A stretch of 12,043 bases of DNA, taken from contig VIKJ01000059.1 of the NCBI GenBank assembly GCA_008080615.1, positions 1-12,043 on the forward strand, read 5' to 3'. Below are positions 1 through 8,226 of the stretch, piece by piece. How positions within the stretch are numbered: position 1 is the first letter of the stretch; each line of letters opens with the position of its first letter. The position numbers were made by a program, and so were the translations under genes. Source of the DNA: Chitinophagaceae bacterium (GTDB lineage: Bacteria > Bacteroidota > Bacteroidia > Chitinophagales > Chitinophagaceae). The notes under the pieces are model-generated. The model was not told the origin of the DNA. It ran no database searches and saw nothing but the letters and a program-made list of their open reading frames with translations.

Positions 1-676
1 CGTGATCATATGGATTGTATTCATTCATGCGCTTAACGCCTCCATTATCAATACCTACAACAATACATTCTTTACCCAACTTCGCTTGAAGCGTATCTAA
101 ACATTCATCTACACCCCATTCTGCAGCGTAAGCCGTTTTTTCATTAAATAAATTTTGGCCATCCTGCATATACAATACGGGATAGGCCCTTCCTACTGAC
201 GCATAATTTTTGGGCAGATATACCCAAACTCTTCTTGTGCGATTGAGTTGTGGAATATAAAAAGCAGTATCTAATATTCTTACTTGCGGGCTGGCAGAAT
301 AGGTTTTGGGGCGATCTGGATAATTATCTTTCCAGCCCGCAATGGTATATTCATTAGACATATCGCCATTTACTTCGATCATCCTATCTGATATATCCCT
401 TCCATCTGCTGCGCATTCAAATTTATTTTCACCCCGGGTAAATTTAAAAGCATAATTGCCTGCTGCTATATCTTTTAATACAATACTTTTTCGGGTTCCA
501 CCAAATGGTTTTAGTTTATAATTTTCATCTTGTGGATTCCAATTATTAAAATTACCCGATAAGTATATGGCTTCATTTTCTTTGGTTGCTACACTGGTTA
601 CAACTAATCGAACCGTGAATTGGGCTTTTGTTAAGATAGACAGGAATAGCAACAGAAAAAAGATGGAGTGTTTCAT
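1..676 (-). CDS. Exported E-set/CBM48-like + esterase-D family protein, N-terminal part (runs off left edge)
   Basis: I translated this by hand from the ATG at 676-674; 225 codons stay open to the window edge with no stop. Residues 1-18 (MKHSIFFLLLFLSILTKA) form a signal peptide ending before Gln19, so the protein is exported. Residues about 20-112 look like an immunoglobulin-like E-set domain of the CBM48/AMPK-glycogen-binding type, with LSGNFNNWNP at 39-48 and the closing beta-strand EYTIAGW near 109-115. From about 131 an esterase-D type alpha/beta hydrolase (PF00756 kind) begins: RRVWVYLPKNY at 148-158, YPVLYMQDGQNLF at 165-177, then VVGIDNGG at 206-213. The catalytic Ser, Asp and His would lie beyond the edge. 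This domain order is common in Bacteroidota exported esterases, some of which cleave ester-linked groups on plant polysaccharides; the substrate here is not determinable. It is separated from the upstream lolA gene by a terminator, so it is probably its own transcription unit. Confidence 0.85.
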   Translation of the reverse strand, partial: MKHSIFFLLLFLSILTKAQFTVRLVVTSVATKENEAIYLSGNFNNWNPQDENYKLKPFGGTRKSIVLKDIAAGNYAFKFTRGENKFECAADGRDISDRMIEVNGDMSNEYTIAGWKDNYPDRPKTYSASPQVRILDTAFYIPQLNRTRRVWVYLPKNYASVGRAYPVLYMQDGQNLFNEKTAYAAEWGVDECLDTLQAKLGKECIVVGIDNGGVKRMNEYNPYDH

Positions 677-691
677 TGAATAAAAATACAA

Positions 692-731
692 ATAAAAAAA
701 AATGTCGTTCCGAATTATTCGAAACGACATT
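692..731 (-). terminator. Intrinsic terminator downstream of lolA
   Basis: On the minus strand, bases 731-718 pair with 714-701 in a 14-bp stem. All pairs are Watson-Crick except one that is G-U in the RNA (positions 722/710). The loop is 3 nt and is followed at once by a run of T (about 700-694). It lies 20 nt after the lolA stop and before the esterase start at 676, so it ends the ftsK-lolA side and insulates the esterase gene. The plus strand has no comparable T-run after the stem. Confidence 0.85.
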
Positions 732-751
732 GTTAATATTATTAAAAAGCA

Positions 752-1373
752 TTAATCCAATAATTCTACATCCTTTGGATACTTGGCTTTATTAAAAACG
801 AATAGATTGTCGGCAAGTTTAGCAGCTAAATTGATGCTCATTACTTTTAACTCAGTGATATTATTGCTTTTATCTAAAATGCGAGCTTTTGAAAGCATAT
901 TTTTCGCTTTATCGAAAAACAAATTTACTTTTTGAAAATTCTTACGATTGTCTAAAGGCTTCAATTCAATTTCATAAAATGCTCCGGGAGAAGGGAGTAA
1001 TTTATAAGAAAAATCCTTTTCATAAGAACCTGCCAATAATTTTTGAGGACTTAAAGTTTGGCTGCTTTCTTCTACAACCGACTTGGTAATGGTTTTATTG
1101 CCATCAAAATTATACACACTTTTACCATCGCAGATAATCTCTGTTTTCCCTTGTTTTAATAGGTATTTTTCACCTCTCATAGAGAGTGCAAGCGCTTTAC
1201 TACCAGCTGCACGTCCTTTACTTGTAAAAGAATTAAGGTTGCACAATACCTTTTGAGCTTTTAACTTTTGACCCAAAAGCATCAAACACTTTTTTGGCTG
1301 CCGGATCATTTTGAGCACTGGAAAGAAAAGAACAAGAAAGCAATAAGAAAATAAGAATATAGAGTTGTCGCAT
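752..1373 (-). pseudogene. lolA: LolA-like outer-membrane lipoprotein carrier protein, split by a frameshift
   Basis: LolA is the periplasmic chaperone that carries lipoproteins from the LolCDE complex to the outer membrane. The natural start is the ATG at 1373-1371. It begins a signal peptide (MRQLYILIFLLLSCSFLSSA, cleavage before Gln21) followed by NDPAAKKVFDAFGSKVKSSKG, the usual LolA amphipathic N-terminus, but this frame ends at TAA 1235-1233 after 46 residues. The rest of the protein reads in the next frame to the TAA at 754-752: FTSKGRAAGS, MRGEKYLLKQ, IICDGKSVYNF, TLSPQKLLAGSYEKDFSYKL, and the C-terminal FVFNKAKYPKDVELLD typical of Bacteroidota LolA. Removing one base, or restoring two, near 1225-1262 would join them into about 206 residues, the normal family length. 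The GTG at 1318 that could start the second frame has no signal sequence and is unlikely to be real. It sits 105 nt downstream of ftsK, a conserved pairing. A sequencing error is as likely as a real mutation. Confidence 0.8.
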
Positions 1374-1390
1374 TATTAAAATTTACGGTG

Positions 1391-1398
1391 CAAATATA
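1391..1398 (-). promoter_or_regulatory. Possible -7 promoter element for lolA
   Basis: TATATTTG on the minus strand matches the Bacteroidota primary-sigma -7 consensus TAnnTTTG exactly. It lies 17 nt before the lolA ATG, which would give a leader of about 10 nt. No clear TTG -33 element is seen 19-21 nt further upstream, so the call is weak. It could let lolA be expressed separately from ftsK. Confidence 0.35.
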
Positions 1399-1478
1399 TG
1401 CTATACCAGTATTTAGACTAGCGAAGAGCTAAATAGTTTAACATTTATCGGTTTATAGGGCATATTGTCGGTGAAATA

Positions 1479-4079
1479 CTAGCCCAAAGTGGCTAAGAAT
1501 TCCTGTAATTCCATATCGGTTTTAAATAATACCTCTCTGGCCTTACTACCCTGATTAGGACCAACCACCCCAGCAGCTTCTAGCTGATCCATCAATCTTC
1601 CGGCCCTGTTATATCCCAATTTCATTCTGCGTTGAATTAAGGATGTAGAGCCCATTTGACTGGTAACAATTAGTCTAGCTGCATCTTCGAACAATGGGTC
1701 TCGGTCATTGGCATCAAAATCCCTTCCTTCCAAATCTTTTTCATCTACATATTCAGGCAATAAGAAGGCATGCGGATAGCCTCGTTGATCTCCAATAAAT
1801 TCGCAAACTCCTTCTACTTCGGGTGTATCAACAAAAGCACATTGTAAACGGGTAATTTCTCCATTATAGCTTACAAGCATATCTCCTTTTCCTATCAATT
1901 GCTCTGCACCTCCTGCATCTAAAATGGTTCTACTATCTATTTTACTAGACACTTTAAACGCAATTCTTGCAGGGAAATTGGCCTTGATAGTTCCTGTAAT
2001 AATATTTACCGATGGCCTTTGTGTTGCAATAATTAAATGTATACCAATTGCTCTTGCCAACTGTGCTAAACGTGCTATCGGCATTTCTACTTCCTTGCCT
2101 GCAGTCATAATTAAATCGGCAAACTCATCTACTACCAATACAATGAACGGCAAGTATTGGTGCCCTTTTTCTGGATTGAGTTTTCTTGCAGTGAATTTAT
2201 CATTGTACTCTCGGATATTTCTACAACCTGCTTCTTTTAATAAATCGTAGCGATTATCCATTTCAATACACAATGCATTTAACGTGTGTACTACTTTTTT
2301 GGTATCGGTAATAATGGACTCTTCTTCTCCAGGTAATTTTGCCAAGAAGTGTTTTTCAATAACCCGATACAAACTCAACTCTACTTTTTTGGGATCAACC
2401 AACACGAACTTCAATTGTGATGGATGCTTTTTATACAACAAGGAAACCAATATGGCATTTAAACCAACAGATTTACCCTGACCAGTTGCACCTGCCATTA
2501 ACAAGTGTGGCATGGCGGCCAAATCAACAATAAAATTATCGTTGTCAATTTTTTTACCAATCGCAATGGGCAATGAAAATTTACTATTCTGAAATTTTTC
2601 GCTGGCGAGTAATGTTTTCATACTCACCACCGTTTTGCGCACATTGGGAACTTCAATACCTATAGTACCCTTCCCTGGGATGGGTGCAATGATCCGAATG
2701 CCGAGCGCAGCGAGGCTGAGGGCAATATCATCTTCCAAATTTTTTATCCTACTGATTCTAACGCCTGGCGCGGGAACTATTTCATATAAGGTAACAGTAG
2801 GCCCTACTGTTGCAGCAATTCGCTGAATAGCGATATCATAATTTTTTAACGTGGCAATGATTTGATTTTTGTTGGTTTCTAACTCCTGCGGATCATGTAC
2901 AATTTTTTCACTGCCATGTGTTTCTAATAATTCTAATCCTGGATACTTATAATCTTTTAAATCGAGGGTGACATCATATTTAGATGCAAGACTTCCGATA
3001 GTTGCAGCAATAGCAGCTTCCTCTTCCAATGTAACTTCGGGAACTTCTTTAATCTCCAATTCTAAATTTGGCCCTGACCCCGGAGGCATGTGAGCAGTAA
3101 TATTTTTTACAACCGGTTTTATTGGAGTTGGCAAGATCACTTCTTCGTCAATAGTGTCTTCTGCTTCCTCCTCTTCTATTTCTTCTTCTAACGCTTCTTC
3201 CACTTCTTCTTCATCTACTGCTAGTTCTTCTTTTTCTACAATATCAAATTCGTTTAAAGGATTGTCATTGTTGTTTGGTAAAATAACAGACACCAATGAG
3301 CCTTCATTTTTTAATTTGTTATTGCTGAGTGGTAAATCATCTTCCGAACCAGTTGATTCCTCTTCATCATCTGGCAAAGCAATGGATTCTTCCTCCTCAG
3401 GATCATGAGCTAAATTTTTGCTCAATTCCATATCCTTTTTGTCGAAAAAATCAAATTTCCAATTGGGTAAATGAAAACTTGGATTAAAGCGCCAAATAAA
3501 ATAACTGAAAAATGAAAGTCCTATAATAGCTCCAGTTCCAATTTTACCAATCCATTTAATACCCCACTCACTCACCAATTCTCCAACTGCCCCACCCCAA
3601 GAAAATTCGGCACCTTTTGTTGCAAAGGCAAAGCTGGTACTAAACACAAGCAGTCCTATCAATACATATTTTACATTACGGAGGAGCTTAAAGATTTTCT
3701 TGCCAAAGAGTAAATTAATCCCTAACACAAAAAAGAAAGTACAAAACAAATAAGAAGCCAAGCCAAAACCATTGTTCCAAATATTATGCGCAGCATAAGC
3801 ACCCAATACACCCAATAAGTTATTCACCCGTACATCATCTGTTGCAAAAATACTGATCCCAAATTGTTGAACCTTATCCTGATCTTCTTGCCAAGTAAAT
3901 AAATAGGAGGTGAATGCTACAAATAAAAACAAGGTGAATAGTATACTAACAGAGCCAGCAATTTTTTCGGTACGCTCATCCTTAACCACTTCGGTTACGG
4001 TTACTTCTGCTTCTTTATCGGCAGTAAGTGATTCTGGGTCGGGTGGCGGTGGCGTTTTCTTTTTTAAGCTATTTGCCAT
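1479..4079 (-). CDS. ftsK: DNA translocase FtsK
   Basis: FtsK is the septum-anchored hexameric ATPase that pumps DNA and clears the chromosome terminus at cell division. I chose the ATG at 4079 (MANSLKKKTPPPPDPE, 866 aa); the frame is open another 19 codons to a TTG, but that extension is not family-like. Hydrophobic segments near residues 42-61, 105-125, 134-154 and 179-196 form the N-terminal membrane anchor. Residues about 227-316 are a strongly acidic linker rich in Glu/Asp. The motor follows: Walker A GATGQGKS at 530-537, DPKKVELSLY near 562-571, Walker B VVDEFADL with D651/E652, and the conserved IATQRPSVNIITGTIKANFP near 684-703. Residues about 797-866 form the C-terminal winged-helix gamma domain (GSTSLIQRRMKLGYNRAGR, QLEAAGVVGP), which reads DNA polarity sequences. 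The GATGQGKS variant is usual for Bacteroidota. lolA follows 105 nt downstream. Confidence 0.96.
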   Translation of the reverse strand: MANSLKKKTPPPPDPESLTADKEAEVTVTEVVKDERTEKIAGSVSILFTLFLFVAFTSYLFTWQEDQDKVQQFGISIFATDDVRVNNLLGVLGAYAAHNIWNNGFGLASYLFCTFFFVLGINLLFGKKIFKLLRNVKYVLIGLLVFSTSFAFATKGAEFSWGGAVGELVSEWGIKWIGKIGTGAIIGLSFFSYFIWRFNPSFHLPNWKFDFFDKKDMELSKNLAHDPEEEESIALPDDEEESTGSEDDLPLSNNKLKNEGSLVSVILPNNNDNPLNEFDIVEKEELAVDEEEVEEALEEEIEEEEAEDTIDEEVILPTPIKPVVKNITAHMPPGSGPNLELEIKEVPEVTLEEEAAIAATIGSLASKYDVTLDLKDYKYPGLELLETHGSEKIVHDPQELETNKNQIIATLKNYDIAIQRIAATVGPTVTLYEIVPAPGVRISRIKNLEDDIALSLAALGIRIIAPIPGKGTIGIEVPNVRKTVVSMKTLLASEKFQNSKFSLPIAIGKKIDNDNFIVDLAAMPHLLMAGATGQGKSVGLNAILVSLLYKKHPSQLKFVLVDPKKVELSLYRVIEKHFLAKLPGEEESIITDTKKVVHTLNALCIEMDNRYDLLKEAGCRNIREYNDKFTARKLNPEKGHQYLPFIVLVVDEFADLIMTAGKEVEMPIARLAQLARAIGIHLIIATQRPSVNIITGTIKANFPARIAFKVSSKIDSRTILDAGGAEQLIGKGDMLVSYNGEITRLQCAFVDTPEVEGVCEFIGDQRGYPHAFLLPEYVDEKDLEGRDFDANDRDPLFEDAARLIVTSQMGSTSLIQRRMKLGYNRAGRLMDQLEAAGVVGPNQGSKAREVLFKTDMELQEFLATLG

Positions 4080-4084
4080 GAAAA

Positions 4085-4092
4085 CAAATATA
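4085..4092 (-). promoter_or_regulatory. Possible -7 promoter element for ftsK
   Basis: A second exact TATATTTG (TAnnTTTG type) on the minus strand, only 5 nt before the chosen ftsK ATG. If used it would give a leaderless or nearly leaderless mRNA. No TTG is seen at the expected -33 distance. The same octamer precedes lolA. Confidence 0.25.
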
Positions 4093-4134
4093 AGCTTTGC
4101 CTTATGTAGAAATAGCGGATTGAGATCAATGTGC

Positions 4135-4161
4135 AAAACTGCTTAAAACAAAAACAGTTTT
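4135..4161 (-). terminator. Weak hairpin after the DUF423 gene
   Basis: AAAACTG at 4135-4141 pairs perfectly with CAGTTTT at 4155-4161 (7 bp, 13-nt loop). It begins 4 nt past the DUF423 stop. The stem is A/T-rich and no separate U-tract follows beyond the stem's own TTTT, so it may be only a partial terminator between DUF423 and ftsK. Confidence 0.25.
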
Positions 4162-4165
4162 CCAC

Positions 4166-4558
4166 TTATGGTTTGTAACCTTTGATATTAAAAGCCAATA
4201 TGAACCAACCCAACACGAATAAAACGCCTCCAATTGGGGTGATTGCGCCAATCCAATTAAATTGATCATAGCCAGCAATGCCTAATAAGATCATGGTATA
4301 CAATGAACCTGAAAAAATGAACACCCCTGCGATAAATAACCTCCCTGCAGTAAGAATCCCTTTAACAGGATATTCTTTATATAAGATTCCCGATAATGCT
4401 AATGCAAACACATGATAAAATTGATACCTAACAGCTGTTTCATAAGTATTGAGCATTTGAGGGGTTGCATATGCTTTTAGCCCATGTGCCCCAAAAGCGC
4501 CAATTAATACAGCCAAGGCGCCCATGATTGCGGCAGTGATTAACAATCCTTTATGCAT
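4166..4558 (-). CDS. DUF423 family small membrane protein
   Basis: A 130-residue inner-membrane protein of the DUF423 (YgdD-like) family, whose biochemical role is not established. Four hydrophobic segments are visible near residues 5-26, 46-60, 73-93 and 102-123. The family signatures are present: GAFGAHGLK at 20-28 and TYETAVRYQFYHVFALAL at 38-55, then GRLFIAGVFIFSGSLY at 72-87 and a Gly/Pro-rich AITPIGG at 105-111. Length is normal. The ATG (4558-4556) overlaps the last 8 bases of the shikimate kinase gene, so the two are almost certainly translationally coupled and share one mRNA. The family match is firm; function is unknown. Confidence 0.92.
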   Translation of the reverse strand: MHKGLLITAAIMGALAVLIGAFGAHGLKAYATPQMLNTYETAVRYQFYHVFALALSGILYKEYPVKGILTAGRLFIAGVFIFSGSLYTMILLGIAGYDQFNWIGAITPIGGVLFVLGWFILAFNIKGYKP

Positions 4559-5060
4559 AGCTATTGATAATTTTTTTAAAGGCTTTTAGTTGAATGGTAT
4601 TGCCTTGAAGATGATGTGTACTCTGCGAATAAAAAGCCCGTCTTTCTGCTAATTTATTTTCTAAAAAATGATATAACTGCATATCATTTAAATGGGCAAT
4701 CAATGGCCGATGGCTTTTTTCTGGAAGAAGCCTAGAAACCAAGGTATCCAAGGGCTCATCTATCCAAATAGTGGTTCCTTGCTGATTCATCCAGTTCATA
4801 TTGTCGTGAAAACAGGGAGTACCTCCGCCTGTTGCCAAAACAAAAGCCTTTTTTTCTCCAAACCACCTGAGCAATTTTGCTTCAGACTTTCTAAAATAAG
4901 GTTCCCCGTTTTCTTCAAAAATTTCAGCAATAGTTTTCTCTTCTTCTGCCTCAATAATAAAATCTAAATCGTAACCCCCTGTTTTGCAAAGCTTGGTCAA
5001 CTCTTGTTTCCAATAAGATTTGCCACTACCCATCATGCCAATCAGGAATATTTTCAACAT
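4551..5060 (-). CDS. aroK: Shikimate kinase
   Basis: A cytoplasmic enzyme that phosphorylates shikimate at the 3-hydroxyl using ATP, the fifth step of the chorismate pathway to aromatic amino acids. I start it at the ATG 5060-5058 (169 aa); the TTG one codon upstream is not preferred. Key residues are all visible: Walker A GMMGSGKS at 8-15; shikimate-binding DLD at 31-33; Arg57 and Glu60 in YFRKSE; the ATGGG turn with glycines 78-80; the lid arginine in HRPLI at residue 118; and the adenine-side ERRAFY near 139-144. The residue after GKS is Tyr rather than the common Thr. It lies 23 nt after the glutaryl-CoA dehydrogenase stop and overlaps the DUF423 gene, so it is probably the middle gene of a three-gene operon. 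Confidence 0.93.
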   Translation of the reverse strand: MLKIFLIGMMGSGKSYWKQELTKLCKTGGYDLDFIIEAEEEKTIAEIFEENGEPYFRKSEAKLLRWFGEKKAFVLATGGGTPCFHDNMNWMNQQGTTIWIDEPLDTLVSRLLPEKSHRPLIAHLNDMQLYHFLENKLAERRAFYSQSTHHLQGNTIQLKAFKKIINSYA

Positions 5061-5083
5061 CAACTTTTTAAAACTGATTGAAA

Positions 5084-6268
5084 TTATTTAAACGCATTTA
5101 ACCCTGTAACATCCATTCCTGTTATTAGCAAATGAATATCGTGTGTACCTTCATAAGTAATTACACTCTCTAAATTCATCATATGGCGCATAATGCTGTA
5201 TTCACCTGTAATTCCCATGCCTCCCAACATTTGCCTAGCATCCCTCGCTATATTGGTTGCTATTTCGCAACTATTTCTTTTAGCCATACTTACTTGTTGA
5301 GGAGTAGCTTTTCCTTCATTCATCAATACGCCAATTCTCCAAACCAATAACTGTGCCTTAGAAATTTCGGTAATCATTTCGGCCAACTTTTTTTGTTGAA
5401 GCTGAAAGCCACCAATTGGGCGATCGAATTGGATTCTTTCTTTACTATATCTTAAAGCTGTATCGTAACAATCCATGGCAGCGCCCAATGCACCCCAAGC
5501 AATTCCATATCTAGCTTTCGTTAAACATCCTAAAGGGCCTTTTAATCCTTTTACATTGGGTAAAATATTTTCTTTTGGCACTTTTACATTATCAAAAACC
5601 AACTCACCTGTGGCACTTGCTCTTAAACTCCATTTTCCATGTGTTGTAGGTGTAGAAAAACCTTCCATTCCTCTTTCTACAATAATTCCCTGAATTTCGC
5701 CTGCTTCATTTTTTGCCCAAACCACTGCAATCTGTGCAAATGGAGCATTACTGATCCACATTTTAGCTCCATTTAAAATCACATGATCGCCCGCATCTTT
5801 AAAATGAGTGAGCATACCAGAAGGATTAGATCCATGGTCGGGCTCTGTTAACCCAAAGCAACCCAACCACTCGCCAGAAGCCAATTTGGGAAGGTATTTA
5901 TTTCGTTGTGCTTCATTTCCATAAGCATATATAGGATGCATTACCAAACTACCTTGAACGCTAGCAGTGCTTCTTACGCCACTATCTCCACGCTCTAATT
6001 CTTGCATCATTAAACCATAACTAATATAGTCTAACCCACCCCCACCATACTGAACGGGAACTGTTGGGCCAAAGCATCCTAAATCGCCCATTTGTTGAAC
6101 TATCTGTTTAGGAAATTCGGCACGTTGAGCGTAGTCTTCTATGATTGGAGAAATTTCTTTCTTTACATAAGAACGAACTGTTTCCCTAATAAGCTTATGC
6201 TCTTCGGTTAACAGTTCGTCTATCAATAAATAATCTGGCGATTGGAATAAATCAGTTCTGACAGCCAT
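5084..6268 (-). CDS. gcdH: Glutaryl-CoA dehydrogenase (acyl-CoA dehydrogenase family)
   Basis: An FAD flavoenzyme that oxidises and decarboxylates glutaryl-CoA to crotonyl-CoA, the convergence point of lysine, hydroxylysine and tryptophan breakdown. The 394-residue length is normal. Features separating it from other acyl-CoA dehydrogenases are present: VRSTASVQGSLVMHPIYAYG at 98-117, whose Arg99 matches the glutarate-carboxylate-binding arginine; GCFGLTEPDHGSNPS at 136-150 for FAD/substrate binding; WSLRASATGEL at 213-223; and LTKARYGIAWGALGA at 249-263. The catalytic base is Glu373 in TYEGTHDIH (codon 5152-5150), followed by the C-terminal LITGMDVTGLNAF. The start ATG at 6268 gives a complete N-terminus. 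It is followed closely by aroK and lies 71 nt after the S9 peptidase stop with no clear terminator between, so some read-through from the peptidase is possible. Confidence 0.95.
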   Translation of the reverse strand: MAVRTDLFQSPDYLLIDELLTEEHKLIRETVRSYVKKEISPIIEDYAQRAEFPKQIVQQMGDLGCFGPTVPVQYGGGGLDYISYGLMMQELERGDSGVRSTASVQGSLVMHPIYAYGNEAQRNKYLPKLASGEWLGCFGLTEPDHGSNPSGMLTHFKDAGDHVILNGAKMWISNAPFAQIAVVWAKNEAGEIQGIIVERGMEGFSTPTTHGKWSLRASATGELVFDNVKVPKENILPNVKGLKGPLGCLTKARYGIAWGALGAAMDCYDTALRYSKERIQFDRPIGGFQLQQKKLAEMITEISKAQLLVWRIGVLMNEGKATPQQVSMAKRNSCEIATNIARDARQMLGGMGITGEYSIMRHMMNLESVITYEGTHDIHLLITGMDVTGLNAFK

Positions 6269-6339
6269 CGAATATATTTTTGGTTTATAGCTTGTAAAAT
6301 TACAGCTAACGGCTTTACCAAAAATGGATTGTTTATGGT

Positions 6340-8226
6340 TTATCTTTTTTTATTCCCGCTTTGCTCAATTTCTCTGTTCATCTCTTCCTCATCCACTGGG
6401 CGCTCTGTAAGGTCTCCCATTAAATGACGAGAAAAATAATCACTCATTTTCCAAAAGAAATACTCGGTCATATCTCCAAAACCATGACGTTGTGTAGGCA
6501 AATACATTAGTTCAAAACGTTTATTGGCTTTAATTAAGGCATTTACCACACGCATGGTATTAGCAGGATGTACGTTATTGTCTATTTCTCCATGAGATAA
6601 CATCAGCCTACCTTTTAGGTTTTTGGCCAATTCTGGGTTTTTCTCAATATTGTATACAAAACTGGTATCTCCTTTTTCATTGATAATCTCTTTTACCCCA
6701 TGATGCTTTTCACTCCACCATCTATTGTAAATAGAATTATCATGATTACCAGCAGAGGAAACGGCCACTTTAAAGAAATCTGGGTACACCAACATGGCAG
6801 CCGTACTCATAAATCCACCACCTGAATGTCCATGAATACCCACTTTGTTTATATCTAAGAAAGGATGCCTATCTGCTAATTGCTCAGCAACAGCTTTTTT
6901 ATCGGCCAATCCATAATCACGTAAATTACCATACCCATAATTGTGGTACCATTTGCTACGGCTTGGATGCCCTCCGCGATTACCCAATGTAATCACTACC
7001 ATACCCAACTGCGCTAAACGATCTGTTCTATCCATTCCTCGGCTAAATGCCTTATTAACAGCTTCTGTTTGTGGGCCTGGATATACATATTCTACAATGG
7101 GGTATTTTTTAGTACTATCAAAATCGAATGGTTTATACATTACACCATAAATATCCGTGATTCCATCATCCGCTTTGGCTTTGAAGGGTTGAGGAAATTT
7201 ATAGCCTGCCGCAAACAAACTACTTAAATCGGCCATTTCTAAATCCATGATTTTTCTTCCATCAGCTGCAAATAAAACTGATTTTGGAATGGTATTAACT
7301 CTTGAAAAATTATTAACTAGATATTTTTTATTATCATCCATGCTGGCATTATGATCAAAATCACCTGCATTCAATAATTTAAGACCAGTACCATCAAAAT
7401 TTACTCTGTAAGCATGCAAATAGTAAGGATCTTCATTGGCTTCTTTTCCATTAGCAGAGAAATACAATACGCGTGCTTTTTCATCAATTCCTAAAATGTC
7501 TTCACAATGCCATGGGCCAGTAGTGATTTGATTTTTCAACTTACCATTTTCATCATACAGATAAAAATGACCCCAACCATCATCTTCACTCCATTGAATC
7601 AATTCTTTGCCTCCATTCACTAATCCTAATCTGCGAATTTCTACATAGGTATTTAAACGCTCTTCTATTAATGTTTTAGCTGTTGCTGTTTTCACATCTA
7701 CAAATCCAACATCAATGTGTTTTAAATCTCTACTAGTTCTGCTGAAATAAAATTTATCTTCTGTACCTAACCAAATCATTGGCCTAATATCATCATCGCG
7801 ATTGCTCATTTTACCTGGATCACTCCATACATTAACATCTTGATCTTTAAATACACCGGTTGGTATTTCTCTACTGGTTTTAGAAGCGGCATCAAAGAGT
7901 AGTAAATGATCAATTGGCGCTTCTTTATCACCTGGCATTTGGTATTTATAGGTTTCCAATGTGGGGCGCGGATCTGCAATACTATTGATTACCCATAAGT
8001 CTTTCACACTCCTGTTATCCGTTCTGCTTAATACAAAGTTTTTTGAATCTGGAGACCATAATGCGAATACCGACTTGCGCTTTTTCTTATTTTTTTCCTT
8101 ATCTACATTAGACTCTCCAAATCCATCTCCATGATAGCTATAATAATCTACTCCATCTTTGGTGATGGCATTTTCTACAATTGAACTATCATCTTCATTC
8201 CTTGCGTTTGGTTTTTTTAAAATCTG
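6340..8226 (-). pseudogene. S9 family (DPP-IV-like) peptidase, C-terminal propeller and catalytic part of a frameshifted gene
   Basis: This frame is open from just after a TAA at 8229-8227 to the stop at 6342-6340 (628 codons) but has no credible start; a GTG at 8007 lies inside the protein. It carries the rest of a beta-propeller (VFALWSPDSKNF, VKDLWVINS, EERLNTYVE, WSEDDGWGHFYLYD, DPYYLHAYRVNFDGTG) and then the alpha/beta-hydrolase domain: KPFDFD, YVYPGPQTE, GNRGGHPSRSKWYHNYGYG. The catalytic triad is Ser in GHSGGGF (codon 6825-6823), Asp in GEIDNNVHP (6582-6580) and His in TQRHGFGD (6486-6484). All three are intact, so the break is not in the active site. S9B enzymes release N-terminal dipeptides in the periplasm or at the cell surface. 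GHSGGG replaces the classical GWSYGG, as I recall from other Bacteroidota members. The N-terminal part lies directly upstream in the other frame. Confidence 0.85.

Noticed and set aside
889..1089. Plus-strand open frame inside lolA
   Set aside because: It lies wholly antisense to a recognised LolA domain, with no family features of its own.
1374..1478. Terminator between ftsK and lolA
   Set aside because: Only a 4-bp TAGC/GCTA stem is visible, with no U-tract. Read-through from ftsK into lolA is likely.
3154..3408. Plus-strand reading frame rich in serine opposite ftsK
   Set aside because: It is the complement of the Glu/Asp-codon-rich acidic linker of ftsK (GAA/GAT read in reverse as TTC/ATC or TCT/TCA). 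Low complexity and no start context.
4692..4967. Plus-strand open frame of 91 codons opposite aroK
   Set aside because: Shikimate kinase motifs on the minus strand are complete, and the antisense peptide has no recognisable domain.
6269..6339. Imperfect palindrome AGCTTGTAAAATTACAGCT between the S9 peptidase and gcdH as a terminator
   Set aside because: The stem has a bulge, is A/T-rich and lacks a following U-run on the minus strand.
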